A stretch of 64,000 nt of DNA, from positions 36,937,060 to 37,001,059 of the forward strand of contig JAKSZT010053928.1 of the NCBI GenBank assembly GCA_026826555.1. The letters are read 5' to 3'. The position numbers and the translations under genes are program-made. How positions within the stretch are numbered: position 1 is the first letter of the stretch; every line of letters starts with the position of its first letter. The notes beneath the pieces were generated by a model that saw only the letters and a program-made list of their open reading frames with translations, searched no databases and had not been told where the DNA came from. Shown here piece by piece: positions 1-13,500 of the stretch. Source of the DNA: Tolypeutes matacus. Taxonomy: Eukaryota > Chordata > Mammalia > Cingulata > Chlamyphoridae.

Positions 1-720
1 ATTATGGGTAAAAATCAAAATTCTCACAATACATACAAATGTGACCTTTTTTTTTTTTTTTTTTGGAGCAATTAGGGACCTAAAAGAAGGCCTCTTCTAG
101 ACCACCCCCTCCACTGAGGGGACCCTAAATAGGCTCATGGAAACTTATCAAGCTCTTCCCACTGCCTGGCCTCCCCAGGGTTGCTGAAGCTCTGATACTT
201 GTCAGTGCAGACCGGTATAATTGTCTGACTCCGCCCCCTACTGAGCCAAGCCTTAGTATCACAGGGCTGTTAGGTAAATCAGGCTTTCTCAGCAGATTCG
301 CCTCTCCCCTCAGCCTGGTACTGCTTCAAGCCAGCTATTTTGCTCCCCAAAGCTGTGAGGGGGTCCAGGCAGCCAAACCCACAGGAAAGAAACCCCTCTC
401 GACCCTGTGCCAGAACCCTCCCACTCTCGGAGAATGCTCCCTCTCACCATGTTGCTGGAGGGAGTCGCGGCTCAAACCAGCCTTTTTCCCTGAGGGTGGG
501 GTTCAGCCATCTGCGTCCACTACCACAGCCGGGGAAAAACTCACGATTCTTTCCTGAGCAATCCACCTCACAGTCCAGCTCCCTCCAGATCGATGTCCCC
601 AAGGGTCTCGCTCCGTGGGCCCCCAGAACAGACAACTCAGGTAGGATCCTGTACCCAGTCAGCCGTCCTCCGAGAGTGAGATGGTGAGTGCCCACCTAAA
701 CCGATGCCATCTTGCCTCTT
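1..720 (-). mobile_element. L1 5' UTR, minus strand (5' end near 714-720)
   Basis: On the minus strand this reads as an L1 5' UTR. It aligns by eye, with many substitutions and small indels, to the plus-strand L1 5' UTR at 61941-62790; shared blocks include the gaagctctgat, gctccccaaagct and aaaactcacga regions. The 5' end is marked by GCCATCTTG at 706-714, which is CAAGATGGC on the minus strand, the YY1-type site expected within the first bases of L1. The poly(T) at 49-64 corresponds to the A-tract at 62761-62781 of the other copy. The rest of the L1 lies left of the window. It seems to have inserted into the LTR that continues from about 715. Confidence 0.8.
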
Positions 721-1122
721 TCTTGGAGCAGTTTTTTGATGTTGGAGCTCTGATGCTAAGATTTAATGCTGGAGCCCCGGGAAGTGAACACACAGAGGAG
801 CTTGTTCATGAGGAAAGAGAGAAGGCCCTGGGAAGAGAAACAAGCTGTTTGCCTCATAGTCTGCAGCTGTCCGTGTGGAGGAAACAGAGGAATTGAGCTG
901 GAGAGAAATGGAGTCCCGGGAAAAGAGGAACCCAAGAAGCCTGAACCCTGGCAAACATTGGCAGCTGTCTTGCTCCAACACATGGCAAGGGACTTTGGTG
1001 AAGGACGAAACTTAGGCTTTATGGCCTGGTAACTGTGGACTTCTATCCCAAATAAATACCCTTTATAAAAACCAACCAATTTCTGGTATTTTGCATCAGT
1101 ACCCCTTTGGCTGACTAATACT
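715..1122 (+). mobile_element. 3' part of a MaLR-like LTR
   Basis: The last ~110 bp match the end of the complete LTR at 58481-59130: AAATAAA, then CCCTTTATAAAA, 'ccatttctggta' and 'ccctttgg' blocks, ending in ctaatac. The AATAAA near 1050 would be the LTR polyadenylation signal. The 5' portion is missing because the neighbouring L1 5' end abuts at ~715. I infer a lineage MaLR/ERVL-type LTR; no internal genes are attached. Confidence 0.6.
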
Positions 1123-3095
1123 TAAGGCAAGCTCTTTTTTTTCTGTACCAAGCTACATGAAGGTCAAAAGTTAATTCCATAACTTCATTTTATTTCTTAC
1201 ACTGAGGGATTTTCAACTTCTTGTATAAATATTGAGCACATAATCCCATTAGAAAAGTTATAAGTATGATGTTTCCCAAGCTAGAACATGTATGTGCATT
1301 TCACAATGTCTAGTGGATCCAATTTTATTTTTTCACCTACAGGAAAAATAAATGATGTGGAATTAAATACTTTCTAAGTTGAAGTCCCATTTCTTCAGTG
1401 AGTCTTATGCAATAGTGACAGCCACCCACTGCTTTGTGCAACAGTAAACAGGTTGATTTAGATTACAGTCATTATATCAGCACACATAAAAAGAAAATAT
1501 TCACACGTAAACAAGATTGGACTAAAGCTATACACTTACTTTTCCTTTGAAAATGAAACAGGTTGGCAGCCTTACCAATAAACAGTGCTCAGTGCTTTCT
1601 TAGTCTTCAGTTTGAGTTTTGAAAAGCTGAGTCTTATGGTAATTGCATATTAAATCTACATACTTCAAATGAGTTTATAATGGCTATTATCATCAGAACA
1701 AATAGGGAAACAATTAACTATGATTAGCCTTTTTATGTAAAGAGTTACCTTCTTATTTTGGCATTCAGTCTACAATCTTTTTGAAATTAGCTATGAGTTT
1801 GAATAATTTTATTTATTTATTTTTGTATTTCAATAGTGGAATAACAAATGAGTTCCTTAACCTTACATGTTTCTATAAAAAAAACCCAGAAAATGCTAGC
1901 AGTGTTTATTAAAATGTACACCCATTTCCTTAACTAATTTTCTAAAAAAGCAGAGCAAAGGACCAAAAGAAACCTTTCTGATATTTTTTTTTATTTCAGT
2001 TTGAAACTCAGCCAACTCAAAATAACTACTATTATATTCATTATTGCACTTTATATTCTTGCCTAAATGATTAATTTTTACAGCCTCGGGTTACTTTCAA
2101 AGGTAAAGGTTCTCTGGTAAGAGAACAAAGACATGACTTGGTAAACACATTGATGATAAGCTTGAAACTTCCAAATACTACCATTTTTTAAATATTGTGA
2201 CATTATTTATACATTTATTTATATTCCACATGTGAAACAGTGAGCATTTTATCAGACAGATTCCAAAATCTATAGAATAAAAAAGGAAGATTTAAAATAG
2301 TGACTCTCCATAAATCAAAGCCACATTCCCTTTGTTTGTTGCTAACTTACTGGAGCACTGACTGTCTTTCTTGGGTGTGGTGGGGAATTCATGCAAGTTA
2401 TTACTGGGTATGAAATCCCAGGTGACTTCATGGACACAGCCTGAACTTTCCAGCTTATGTTGTGCAGCCACGGCACTCAATTCTTTAGGAGAGTTTTCAT
2501 GTCCTTCGAGATCTAGTCTGCTGCTCCATGCTTGCCTGTCAGTGGCTGTGACTGGAGCCCTTAACAGAGTGAATTTCAGCTTTGAAATTATTTGGGGTGG
2601 TTGCAAATTACAGAGGGCAAAAGCAATTCTCAGGTGGTTTGTGTTTTTCTGAAAAGATGGTGGTAAGGCTGGTTGTTTCCACAAGGATATGAGAGATAAT
2701 GTAGCATGGAAGTTGATTTTTAAAAATTAACTTAGGTTACAGAAAAGTAAATTGGATTTTATGGTCTATGGTGCTAAATACAGTAAAAATATGTGTGAAT
2801 ATAACATTTCCTTACATTATTTTCATTTGTTACTCCTATCACTATCTCCATAATTTCCCATTTACCTACTCATTATCATTCCATTCTGAAGAATTTCAGA
2901 AGCAGATTTCTTAAAATACTTGAAAGAATTTTCAACATAAATATTCAAAGATTAAATGTCATCATCATTATTTTCCGGAAGTGGAAATCTTTGGCATAAT
3001 GTATTCTCAAGCAACCATTCTCACTTTGTTAAAATATATACTTTTCAGAGCCAGGACAAAACAAAAAATCTGCCCCCTTCAATATGTATCTCTAT
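1123..3095. other. AT-rich unique sequence with one unexplained open segment
   Basis: No repeat family is recognisable. Most of it is ordinary AT-rich mammalian intergenic sequence. Positions 2292-2684 are less AT-rich and stay open for 130 codons on the minus strand (plus 93 codons on the other strand at 2371-2652). The minus-strand product is serine- and asparagine-rich with no signal peptide, membrane segment or motif I recognise. A polypyrimidine-AG that could serve as a splice acceptor lies near 2652 on the minus strand. I do not call it a gene. Confidence 0.5.
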
Positions 3096-3435
3096 TTTTA
3101 ATATCTTTATTGAGGTATAATTTACAAACTATAAAATTCACCAAAAGTAAGTAAACAATTAAATGACTTTTTAAAATTAATAGAATTGTGCAACCATTCC
3201 CATAATCCAGTTTTAAAACAATTGCATCACCCCCAAAAAAATTCCCTCATTCTCATCTGCAGTTAAGCCCCACTCATACAATCAGCTTTAGGCAACCACT
3301 GATCTGCTTTCAGCCCTTACAGATTTGCCTTTACTAGATATTTCATATATATTGAATCATACAATAAATAGCCTTTTATGCAAAGTTTCCCTCATTTTAA
3401 AGTGATAATTTTGAGTTTCTTCCATGTCTGAGCAC

Positions 3436-3921
3436 TGTGGGAAGGAAAATAATGGCCTGTCAAAGACAGCCACATCTTAATCCCAGGAATTTTTGAATAT
3501 GTTACAAAGGAGAGAGGAATTAAGATAGCAGATGGAATTAAGGTTGTTATTCAACTCTCCCTAAAATAGGAAGATAATCCTAGTTTATCTGGTGGGCTCC
3601 GTGTGATCACAGAGTCCTTAAATATGGAGGACGGAAGCAGAAGAGTCAGAGCGATGCAATGCGAGAAAGACTTAACCGACCATTGCTAGTTTTGAAGATG
3701 GAAGGAGCCCAGGAGCAAGGGATGTGGGCAGCCTTAGAAGCTGGAAAAGGCAAGAAAACAGATTCCCCTTGAGAGCCTCCAGAAAGGAACATACCCTGCC
3801 AATTTCAGCCCAATAGGACCCATTTCATATTTCTGACCTCGATAACTGTACAGTAATGAATTTGTGTTGTTTTAAGCCACAAAGTTTGCAGTAATCTGTG
3901 ATAGCAGCAGTCAGGAAACGA
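3436..3921 (+). mobile_element. MLT1-type MaLR solo LTR
   Basis: About 486 bp inserted into the L1. It contains the familiar MLT1 text order: 'tggtgggctc', 'gaagctggaaaaggcaag', 'gagcctccagaaaggaa', 'tttgtgttgttttaagccac'. Flanks are AGCAC on the left and AGCAT on the right, a near-perfect 5-bp target duplication as expected for ERVL/MaLR integrases. The L1 reads continuously across the site once the LTR is removed. The poly(A) signal is decayed (aatgaa). Confidence 0.85.
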
Positions 3922-5439
3922 AGCATGTATCAATTCTTTGTTAATTTTTAATTGCTGAATAGTATTCCATTCTTTGGAAAAACTATATTTTGTTATATTT
4001 ACCAGTTGATGGATATTTGGATTGCTTCAAGTTTTAGGCTATTAATAATGTAGCAATGAACATTCATATACATGTCATTATACGGACATATTTTTGGTCC
4101 TCTTGATTGGATACCTCAGAGTAGAATTGTGAGTAACAGGGTAAATTTATGCTTAACATTATAAGTGCCAAACTGTTCTCCATAGAGTTAATGCCATTTT
4201 ACCTTCCCATCAGCAATGCATGAGGGTTCGAGTATAGTTATTCCAGTGAGTATGCAGTGTTATCATATTATGGCTTTAATTTTTATTTCCCTAATGATTC
4301 CTTATGATTAATGATAAACAATTTTACATGTGCTTATTAGCCATTCATGCATCATCTTTGGTGAAATTTTTAGAATTCTTTAGTCATTTTAAAAATTAGG
4401 TTGTTTATCTTCTTAGAGTTCTTAAGAGTCCTTTATATATTTTATAGGCAAGTCAATTATTTGATATATGATTTGAATTTTTTTTTTCTCATAAGTGGTT
4501 TGTCTTTTCATTTACTTAACAGTGTCCTTTGTAGCACAGATGTTTTTATTTTGATGAAGTCCAAATTATCTTTCTTTTTTCTTTTATGTATTATTCATTT
4601 GGTGTTATAGCTCTTCACCCAACTCAAGGTCAAGAAGATTTCCTCTTTTCTAATCTTTCATAATCTTTTTGGATATTACATTCAGAACTATGATCCATTT
4701 GTAGTTAATACTTTTGTCTGGTACGCAAAATAATGGTCTAAATTATTTTTGTTTTGTTTTGTTCTTTGGCACGTGAATACCCAATTGTCTCAGCATCATT
4801 TGTTGAACAGGCTATACTTTCCCCAGTGAATTGCTTTGGAATCTTTCTCAAAATCAATTGAACAAAAATATAAGGATTTATTTCTTGATTCTCAATTATT
4901 TTTCACTTAATTATATGACTAATCTTGCAGCAATTCACATTGTCTTCATTATTGTGAATTTATAATAATTTTTGAAATCGGATAATGTAAGTCATCAAAC
5001 TTTGTGTTGTTTTTTCAAAATTCCATTATCTATTCTAGGTACTTTATATTTGTAAATAAATTTTAGAGATCAGCTTGCCAATTTCTACCCAGCCCTCCCT
5101 CCCCACTGGCCCCCAGCAAGAAAAAAGGGTTCCAATGGTTATTGTGTTGTATTTATAAATTGATTTGGGTGGGGAGAACTGTAATCGTGACAATATTGAG
5201 TATAACAATCCATGATTAGAAAAGATCTATATGTTTCTTAGATCTTTAAATTTATTTCAACAGTTTTATTGTTTTCTGTGCATGAGTCTTGTACTGTGGT
5301 GGTTAAAAGTATCTTATTCTTTTCCATGCAACTATGAATTGAATTACTAATTTCATTTTTGGTTGTTCATTGCTCATATATAGAAATACAATTGATTTTT
5401 GTATATCGATTCTTATTTTTTTGTATACTCCATTTTTTT

Positions 5440-5587
5440 CAAGATTTTTATTTATTTATTTATTTCTCCCCACCTCACTGTTTGCGCTGTCTGCTCATCT
5501 TCTTTTTAAGAAGCACCAGGAACCAAACCTGGGGCCTCCCATGTGGAAGGAGGCACTCAATCACCTGAGCCACCTCCTCTCCCTGTA
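5440..5587 (-). mobile_element. DAS-type tRNA-derived SINE, minus strand
   Basis: The reverse complement has a tRNA-like head (ggtggctcaggtgattgag, then a B-box-like 'gggttc'-type segment decayed to aggtttggttcc), a GTGAGGTGGGG stretch and an (ATAAA)n tail, seen here as tttatttatttattt near 5448-5465. It matches the right-hand monomer of the dimeric SINE at 22062-22440. It sits inside the old minus-strand L1. Confidence 0.8.
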
Positions 5588-5640
5588 TATTGATCCATGT
5601 TGCTTAACTACTTTGTTAGTTCTGGTAGGGTTTTTTTTTT

Positions 5641-5777
5641 ATGTGTGTGTGTGTGTGTATTTTGTTTGCGTGTGTGGACTACTGAGATTTTCTATATATA
5701 CAGGATCATATCATCAGTAAATAAAGTTTTATTTTTTCTTTCCAATCTGGATGTCTTTATTATTATTATTATTATTT
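5641..5777. repeat. Short (GT)n and (TTA)n microsatellites
   Basis: An (GT)9-type run at 5641-5659 and a (TTA)7-type run at 5757-5777, both within decayed L1 sequence. Confidence 0.85.
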
Positions 5778-7519
5778 GGTGGGGGAGGAGAAAGGGAGGC
5801 TTATTGAACTAGATAGAACCTCAGACAAAATATTAAATAGAGGTAGCAAAAGCACACAACTTGCCTTGTTCTCAAACATAGGGGAAATCATTCAGTTCTT
5901 CACCATTAACCTCATGGTAAACTCTGTGTATTTTTATAGATGGCCCTTATCAAGTTGCAAAGTTTCCTTCTTTTCCCATATTGTTGAGAGTTCTTATCAT
6001 GAATGACTGTTGGAAGTTGTAAATTATTTTTCTGTATCTATTGACATGATCACGTAGGGTTTTTTGGTCCTTTATTCTATTAATTAATTTATGGATGTTA
6101 AACCAAGCTTGAATTTCTGGGATTAATCTTATTTGTTCATGGTAAATAATGCTTTTTATATGTTGCTGGATTCCATTTCATAAAATTTGGTTAAGGATTT
6201 TTACATCTATGTTCATGGAGGATATAGCCCTGTAATTTTCTCATGATGTATTTTTCTTACTATGGGATCAGTATAAGACTGGCTTCCTAGAATGAGATGG
6301 TACGAATTCCTTCCTACTCTCTTATATAAAGGAGTTTGTGAAGAATTGGTATTATTTCCTCTTCAAATGTTGATAAAATTCACTAGAGAAGCTATCTGAG
6401 CCTGGGCCTATTTGTAGGAAAATTCTTAGTTACTAATTCAATTACTTTACTTATTATAAGTATATTCAGAATTTCTGTTTTCACAGTAGTCTATTTTGAT
6501 AATTTGTATATTTCTAGGAATTTGTCCATTTTATCTAAATTTTCTAATTTTTTGGCATTAAGTTGCTCATAATATTTCCTTAATTCCTTAATTTTTGAAA
6601 GGTTAGTTTTGATATCCCATCTTCATTTCTGATATTGTATTTTTACCTTTTTTTTTTTTCTCTCAGTCTGTTTAGCTAAAGCTTTTCCAATTTTGTTGTT
6701 CTTTTCAAAGAAACAACTTTTAGTTATAAGAATTTTCTCTGTTTTTTGGCTGTATTTCTATCTCAATGATTTCTGTTCTGATCTTTATAATTTCCTTTCT
6801 TCTGCCTCCTATAGGTTTAATTCGCCCTCTTTTTTTAGTTTCTTGATGTGATTGACCTGAGACTTTTCTCCTCTCTGATATAATTATGTAAAGCTATAAA
6901 TTTTCCTCTAAGCACTTTTTACCTGCTTTCTATAAGTTTTGATATGTTTGTATTAAATTCATTTCAAAATGTTTTCTGAGTTCCCTTATGATTTTTTTTC
7001 TTTGACCCATGTGTTTAACACATTTAGAAGTGTGTTGTTTAATTTTCAAATATTTGGTGACTTCCCAGACTTATTTCTGTTATTGGTTTCTAATTTAATT
7101 CCATTGTGGTTACAGAACATGCTGTGTATTATTTTTGTCCTTTTAAATTTATTGAGACTTGTTTTATGACCTAGTATATGGTCTATCCTATAGAATGTTC
7201 CATCTGTGTTTTCAGAAACATTTTGGAGTCATTGAGTGGCATAATTTAGCTTGAGATACTTGATAACATTGTTCAAATCTTCTAAATCCTTGCTAATTTT
7301 CTTTAATTTTTCCATCAATAATTGACAATGAGGTATTAAAGTCTCTAACTATTATTGTCTGTTTCTCTCTTCAATTCTCTCACCCTTTGTTTCATGTATT
7401 TTGAGGTTGTTTTTAGATATGTAGATTTTTGTTATTGTTATATCTTCCTAATGTAGTGACTTTTTTTGTATGCAATTTATTAACATAGATTTAAAAAGCC
7501 TTAGACTTCTGTGTACCAT

Positions 7520-7740
7520 TTGTTTCATCCATCAATTCAACAACCAAAAATTATCCTAAGGAGATATCAGTGATGTATGCAAAGATATAGCAAAAAGAAT
7601 GTTTATAATAGCATTATTTATAATATAGAAAACATGGAACTCAATACCTCCAAATTGAGGGCTGATTAATAAACTCTAGAAAAACCATAAATGGAATTCA
7701 ATACAGCCATTTAAGGAAGAGTTGTAAAAGTGTTTATCAA
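7520..7740 (+). mobile_element. Small plus-strand interspersed repeat inside the L1
   Basis: Text such as 'agcattatttataatatag', 'gaattcaatacagccattta' resembles an old mammalian repeat with 'gcattatttataatagc' and 'ggaatactatgcagcc'. It interrupts the minus-strand L1, which resumes at ~7745. The exact family is uncertain. Confidence 0.5.
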
Positions 7741-9625
7741 TATAAAATGCTCTTGATCGTATTGACTCTTTATCATTATGAAATGTCCATCTTTGTCTAA
7801 TAATAATTACTGTCTTAAACCTATTTAATATTAATATAGTTTAATATTAATATAATTATTCCAGGTCTCCTATGATTATTGTTTGCATGATGTATCTTTT
7901 TCCATCCTTTACTTTCAACCTATTTGTTGCTTTGAGTATAAGTGGTGTTTCTTGTAGAAAGCATATAGAAAATCTAGTTGGATCTTTATATTCAGTCTGA
8001 TAATTTCTGCCTTTTGAAGGAGTGTTTACAGCATTCACACTTATTGCATTTATTAATTTGCATCTACCATCTTCCTTTTGGTTTTCTATATGTCTACGAG
8101 TTTTTGTTCATCTTTTTTTCTTTATGATTGCCTTGTTTTGTGTTAAATTCACATTTTTTTTTCAGTTATCATTTTAATTCCTCTGTTGATATTTTTCATT
8201 ATATTTTTAATTTTATTTGTGATTGATCCAGGGATTACAATATACATTTTCACTAATCACTATCTATTTCAGATACATACTATCTTAATCCTGATTATAT
8301 ATATATACTATATATATATATGCATGTTATATTTATAAAATTTACTTCAATATAACTCCATTTCCTCTCCCTCCTTTGTGCTATTACTTTCACATACATT
8401 ACATATGTATGTAAACCTAACAGAGTGTTATTATTGCTTTGTACAATCTTATTTCTTTTAAAGAAGAGAAGAAATGAGAAAAAACTATTTATAGAGTTCT
8501 TAATGAATTTATTATCTTCATTTCTTCCTATGGATTTGAGTTAGGGTCTGGTTTCATTTCCTTTTAACCATTCTTTACTATTTTCTATATTTCATTCTTT
8601 ATTTATTTGAGAATGTTTTTATTTCACCTTCACACATGCTCTCTTTCATGTGGGATACAAGATTCTTGTATAATGTTTTATTTTTCGTTCTTTCCTATGA
8701 ACATGTTGATCCACTACCTTCTGGTGTCCATTGTTTCTAATGAAAAGTTGCCTGTTAATCATTTTGATATTTCTCTGTATGTTGTTAGTTGTTTTTCTCT
8801 TATTCTATTCAAGATTTTTCTTTTTTTTATAGCTTTCAACAGTTTGACCATGATATGTCTATGTATGGATCTATTCACATGTGTTCTACTTAGGGTTTGT
8901 TGATCTTATTGGATCTGTATTAATGTTTTCATATAATTTGTGAAGACTTAAATCATTTCTTCATTTTTTGTCCCATTCTCCCTTTTCTGAAACTCCTATT
9001 ACACCTATATTAGTACACTCAGTGTTGTCTTATAGACCTCTAAGGCTCTATTAATTTTTCTTTTCTTTCTCTCTGTTCTATTGAGTTTACTTCAAGTTTG
9101 CTAATTCTGCCATCACAAATCAGCTGTTGAGAATGTCTAGTGTTATTTTCTATTTTAACTCCAGAATTTCCATTAAAAAAAAAATAGTGTATATATATCT
9201 TTATTGAGCATCTTTATTTTTCATTCTTCTCAAAGTTTCAAAAATTATTTATATGTTATATTCTTTTAGTTCTTTGAAAATAAATATAGTAGCTGTTTGA
9301 AATCTTTGCTAAATCCATCAGCTGATCTAAGGACACTCCTAGGCAGTTTCTAATGACTGCTTTTGTTTCCTGATCACACGCTCATGTTTCTTTGCATGTC
9401 TTATAATTTTTTGCAGAAAACAATACATATCAGATAATATGCTATAATAACTCAAGATTATCTCATTTTTCACCTGAAGATTGTTGTTTTGCTGTTTTTG
9501 TTCACTTGTTCATTTGGGTAGCAACTTGCCTGAACAAAACTGATGAAATCTGTCTACTGTGGGGAAGGACCCCAAAAGGAAATAACTAGCCCAGACTCTT
9601 TCATATTCCCCTGAATATGTTGGGA

Positions 9626-10106
9626 AGAAGGCTATTTGGGTAAACATTTAGCACTTTTTTTTTTGTTTAGACAGTTCCAATTAAAATAGTTTATGACATC
9701 AATTCTGTGTTTCCCATGGTTTATTAACACAGATTTTTTTTCAATCAGATAGGGTTTTAGACATTTAACTTCCTAAAGTATTGATAGCAGCCCTGAAAGT
9801 ACATCATTTGTCCTTTATTGTTTAAAAATTACACTAAATCAAAGATATCACCACATCTATGGGTATAAAATTATGTTTTCTGTAATTAAAAAATTACACA
9901 CACACAATTTGGCTACTCATATTTTACAAAGAAAATCAATATATTACCAAGATGACAGAGTCAATCAACAGATCTCTTGCTCTCTTAACTGTTCTTTTAT
10001 ACATTAATTAGGTAAGGAAGTAGATGACTTATGTCATTTTGTGTATAAGGTAGTTTTGAGATACTCAATACCACTGAGATAGTCTTTATAATGTTTAATA
10101 GGAAGA
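9626..10106. other. AT-rich intergenic sequence
   Basis: No gene or clear repeat is visible. The left end may still contain decayed 5' L1 sequence. Confidence 0.5.
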
Positions 10107-10586
10107 TGTGCTAGTTCAGACTATGTGTGCCCTCAGATTCCTTCCTATTCTTACCCATCTTTGTTCTATGTTGTAAGTGGGCTGAGCTCTAAAGACTGCA
10201 TTTCCCAGGATCCTGTAACTGCTGGCTTCTGGCTGGGTCTCACTATGGGAGGTATTGACAGGAGTTTGGAGGGTGGGAGGACAGAGGAAGCCAAGCTATT
10301 TCCACCCCTTTTCCTCTGTCCTGGGGGGCAAGGGCTGTGTGTACTCCACAACTTTAGTTTTCATGAAACAGATAGGCCTTGGTCCCAGCTTTTGATGGGT
10401 AACTTTTACTTCTTAGCACCATTTCCCCTCTAGCCTAGGAATGGTCATGTCTTTCTGATGTAGCTAATCTGTTGGTTACCTCATTTTCCTCTATTTGGCT
10501 TCTAAATTCAGTACAAACAATTTTCTGCATCACATTAACTCATAAATTCTTGAAGTTGTTCATTTTCTGGTTAGACCTTGACAGAT
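10107..10586 (+). mobile_element. Ancient LTR-like element (ERVL-type?)
   Basis: A block richer in GC than its flanks starts TGTGCTAGTTCAG and ends near GACAGATACA. It contains 'gggaggtattgacaggag' and 'ttggagggtgggagg', an arrangement I associate with old placental LTRs, and an ataaattctt near the 3' end that could be a poly(A) signal. Possible 5-bp flanks (gaaga/gaaat) match only partly. The 102-codon ORF at 10125-10433 lies wholly inside it and is not a gene. Confidence 0.45.
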
Positions 10587-13500
10587 ACAGAAATCTTTAA
10601 AAAATAATTTTTTTAATATCTTACTTTGTACTCAATTACAGATCTCTATTTCCCTCACGCAGAAAAATCCTAGTTTTGACCAACCCAGGTGATGGATTTT
10701 TTTTTTTTAATGTGTTCTTACTTTAGAATAAATCTTTTGATCTGGAATTGGCCTTCATTCTGCTGTTTGCAATCACAGGAGAAAAAAAGATACTAGATTT
10801 TTATTTATGATATTTGATTTTTTCTGCATTTACTTTAAATGCATTTTAATACAATACACTTATGGTCTACTGACTTTAATTTCCTTTGTCATTCTCTCTC
10901 TATTAAATACATCACCAGAGTGTTGAGGAGATTCATGATTTAATCTGGGCCAAAAACAGAGATACAAAGATGAACAAGGAAGCTTTAAAATAAGACTGAC
11001 ACTAATTCTAATTCTTGAAGCAGCTTATGCTTAACATGCTTCACAGATCCACCAGCTGATTTATTTGGAATCCTTCTTCCCTTGTTCTAGTGGCAGTGAA
11101 AGAACTCATCTTACCCTTGATTATTTTTGGAAGTTTTCAGGATCTACAATACATAATAAAATGGAATTTAAACACAAAACATCTTTTTCTAGTTAAAATG
11201 TAATTCATTTAACCACACAGTATTAATGTCTTTTTAAAAATCTACACTTTTCCCAGAGGAACTATGAAAAAATAAACCCTTAAGAATCCTCGAAAGGATT
11301 CCTTCTTCATTCCCTCAGTTCAAAATCATTGTCTTTCTTTCATGGTTAAATATTTAATGTGCTGCTGCTATATAAGAATCATACTTGTGTTAATTGTTCT
11401 AATTATAGACTATCTTCCATATTTTCCAGTGCTAAATGCTATTTGGCTTGACCAATTAAAAATGTAGATTATTCAGCATAAACTATTTATGTGATTGTTC
11501 AATTGTATCATCATCTCATTTTACAAATCAACTTTTTAATTTGAGGCTATCAGATATCAATTCTGAGAATATGAACATATGCGTAGTCTAATCAGGTTTC
11601 ATTATTCCATCAGGTGTTCAAAAAGAAATCAAGGAATGATGTCGTTTTGTCTTGCATTTTCTGTCACCAATTCTGTTTAATGGCTTTTACGAAGTATTGC
11701 TTCAATTCTGTTTCCAAAACGCAATAAAGCAGAAGCTGTTTTTACAAAGCAGATAGAAAGTTGATTCACTGGTGCTGGGCATTTTCCAAGTACAATGCAG
11801 TATTTCCAAACTGTTACATATGTAATAACGACTTTGGTGTTTAAGTAAGCATTTCATTAAAGGGGTTGATTTTACTTTAAAGCCCTGGTTAGAATCCCTA
11901 AGTAATGATGTGGTGAGACAAACTTAGTCATGTTATTGTGTGCTAATAAAGCCACCAATCCCATGTATGTGGATCTATGTGAAGACTTTTGGGGAGAAGG
12001 GCAGGCAGATCCAAAGCCTCACCCATTTTCATTTCACAAATATAGGATTGACATAAGTGGTTTTCTTAAAAAAATAGTAGTAATAGTTATGAGTTTTACA
12101 TATAACTTTTAATTATGTTAGAAAAACTTTCATAAATGTGTTTTTTTTCATCACATTTTCAGGATCAACCCTATTTGTCTTTAATAAAATCCCACTATTT
12201 CTCAGAATTTTTCTTAGCATTCATTTATTGATGTATTACAAAATCAAATAGCATAGTTTTAATAAAAGACTTAGCACTGCATTCATCTCCATTATTTCCA
12301 ATTCTCTAAAATAAGTATAATCTACATTTTGCTATAAACACTGATAAGAAATCATGCATTAGAATTACTGATTAAAATCCCATTATTAAAAAATTTCCCA
12401 TGGTTGCCTTAATGCCAAAAGCTGTAGCAGTCCTTTAAGAAACTGATATATCTGGATTGGCTTTTCAGAAAGAGGAAGGTTATTATGTGAGAAATTTAAA
12501 ATTGAAGTTTCTAAATATAGGAAAAATATAAATTAACTGAAGGAGGGAGGGCCTTGGATAACATGAAACAATATTATAAACTTTTATTTACAATTTTTAT
12601 GGTCTATAAGAGAAAGAAAAGTTTTTCTCCCTCTAAATCATGGTTATAGCTCAATAATCAGTTGCTTAAAATTTTAACAGTAACCTCAATTCTTTGCACT
12701 AAGCAACTGCACTCAGATCAAATTCAGGGATTTTTATTAGACTTCAGTCTGAGCCAAAATCAAAACCAGAAATGCATTTATTACTAGGATTTCCATTTGT
12801 TTTACAAGTTTGAATATGAGACATTTATAAAAATCTTCAGAGTACCTACTCCTCAACAGGATTGAAAGCACTGCCTAATGAGGTTTGCCACCTTTTGAGA
12901 ATATTGCAACTTGCCAAGCTAGGGAAAAGATGCAATTAAGAAATCTTGTCTAGTTCATCTTCTCCTAGAGCATTAGCCTATTTTAGTCTTCATTTCTACA
13001 CCTTACTCTAACCTATTCAACCACCAAGGTCAGGGGAAAATGACTCCAGGGGAACAGGTATTATAAAAGTCATGGTAAAATTAAAGGGCAGTATGCACAT
13101 TGCTTATAAAGTCCTACCTCATGCTGGGCTCAGTTAAGAGGAAAGCAAATGAAGGAACAGCAGATGCATAGGTATCTCTCCTCAAGCATGAGCATTTCAG
13201 TTTCAGGAACAAAACCAGAGATGTGGCATTCTTAGAGTCCAGACAAGATTTGGAAGCATTTTTTGAAACTCTTAACACCTATTTTATTATTTTATTTCAA
13301 CAACTGTAAGCCCCATTCCCTATTACAATGTCACCTCCAGACAAGTTTTAGACATATATTAATTCCAAATCTTAAGTTTTAATTGACTTTGCATTTATTT
13401 CTCAAATTAGAGTGACTCAAATGTAATTTAGAAGATTTCTTAGCTCATCTTCCACCTGTTATAACAGATTGACCTGGGTTTTGCTTGCAAATTTGGGTGT

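Larger units (their letters stand above)
3096..9625 (-). mobile_element. Old L1 (L1M-type), minus strand, nested insertions
   Basis: The stretch begins with the reverse complement of an L1 3' end ('tctttattgaggtataattta') and runs through ORF2 C-terminal, RT and EN regions into ORF1/5' UTR-like sequence near 8600-9600. Typical reverse-strand landmarks are 'tgaatagtattccatt' near 3955, RT-derived text at 6040-6400 and EN-derived text at 7860-8040 ('gtttcttgtagaaagcatat'). All frames are broken many times. It is interrupted by an MLT1-like LTR (3436-3921), a DAS SINE (5440-5587) and a plus-strand fragment (7520-7740), so it predates all three. Confidence 0.8.

Noticed and set aside
10125..10433. 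102-codon ORF
   Set aside because: Contained in an old LTR-like repeat; no coding features.
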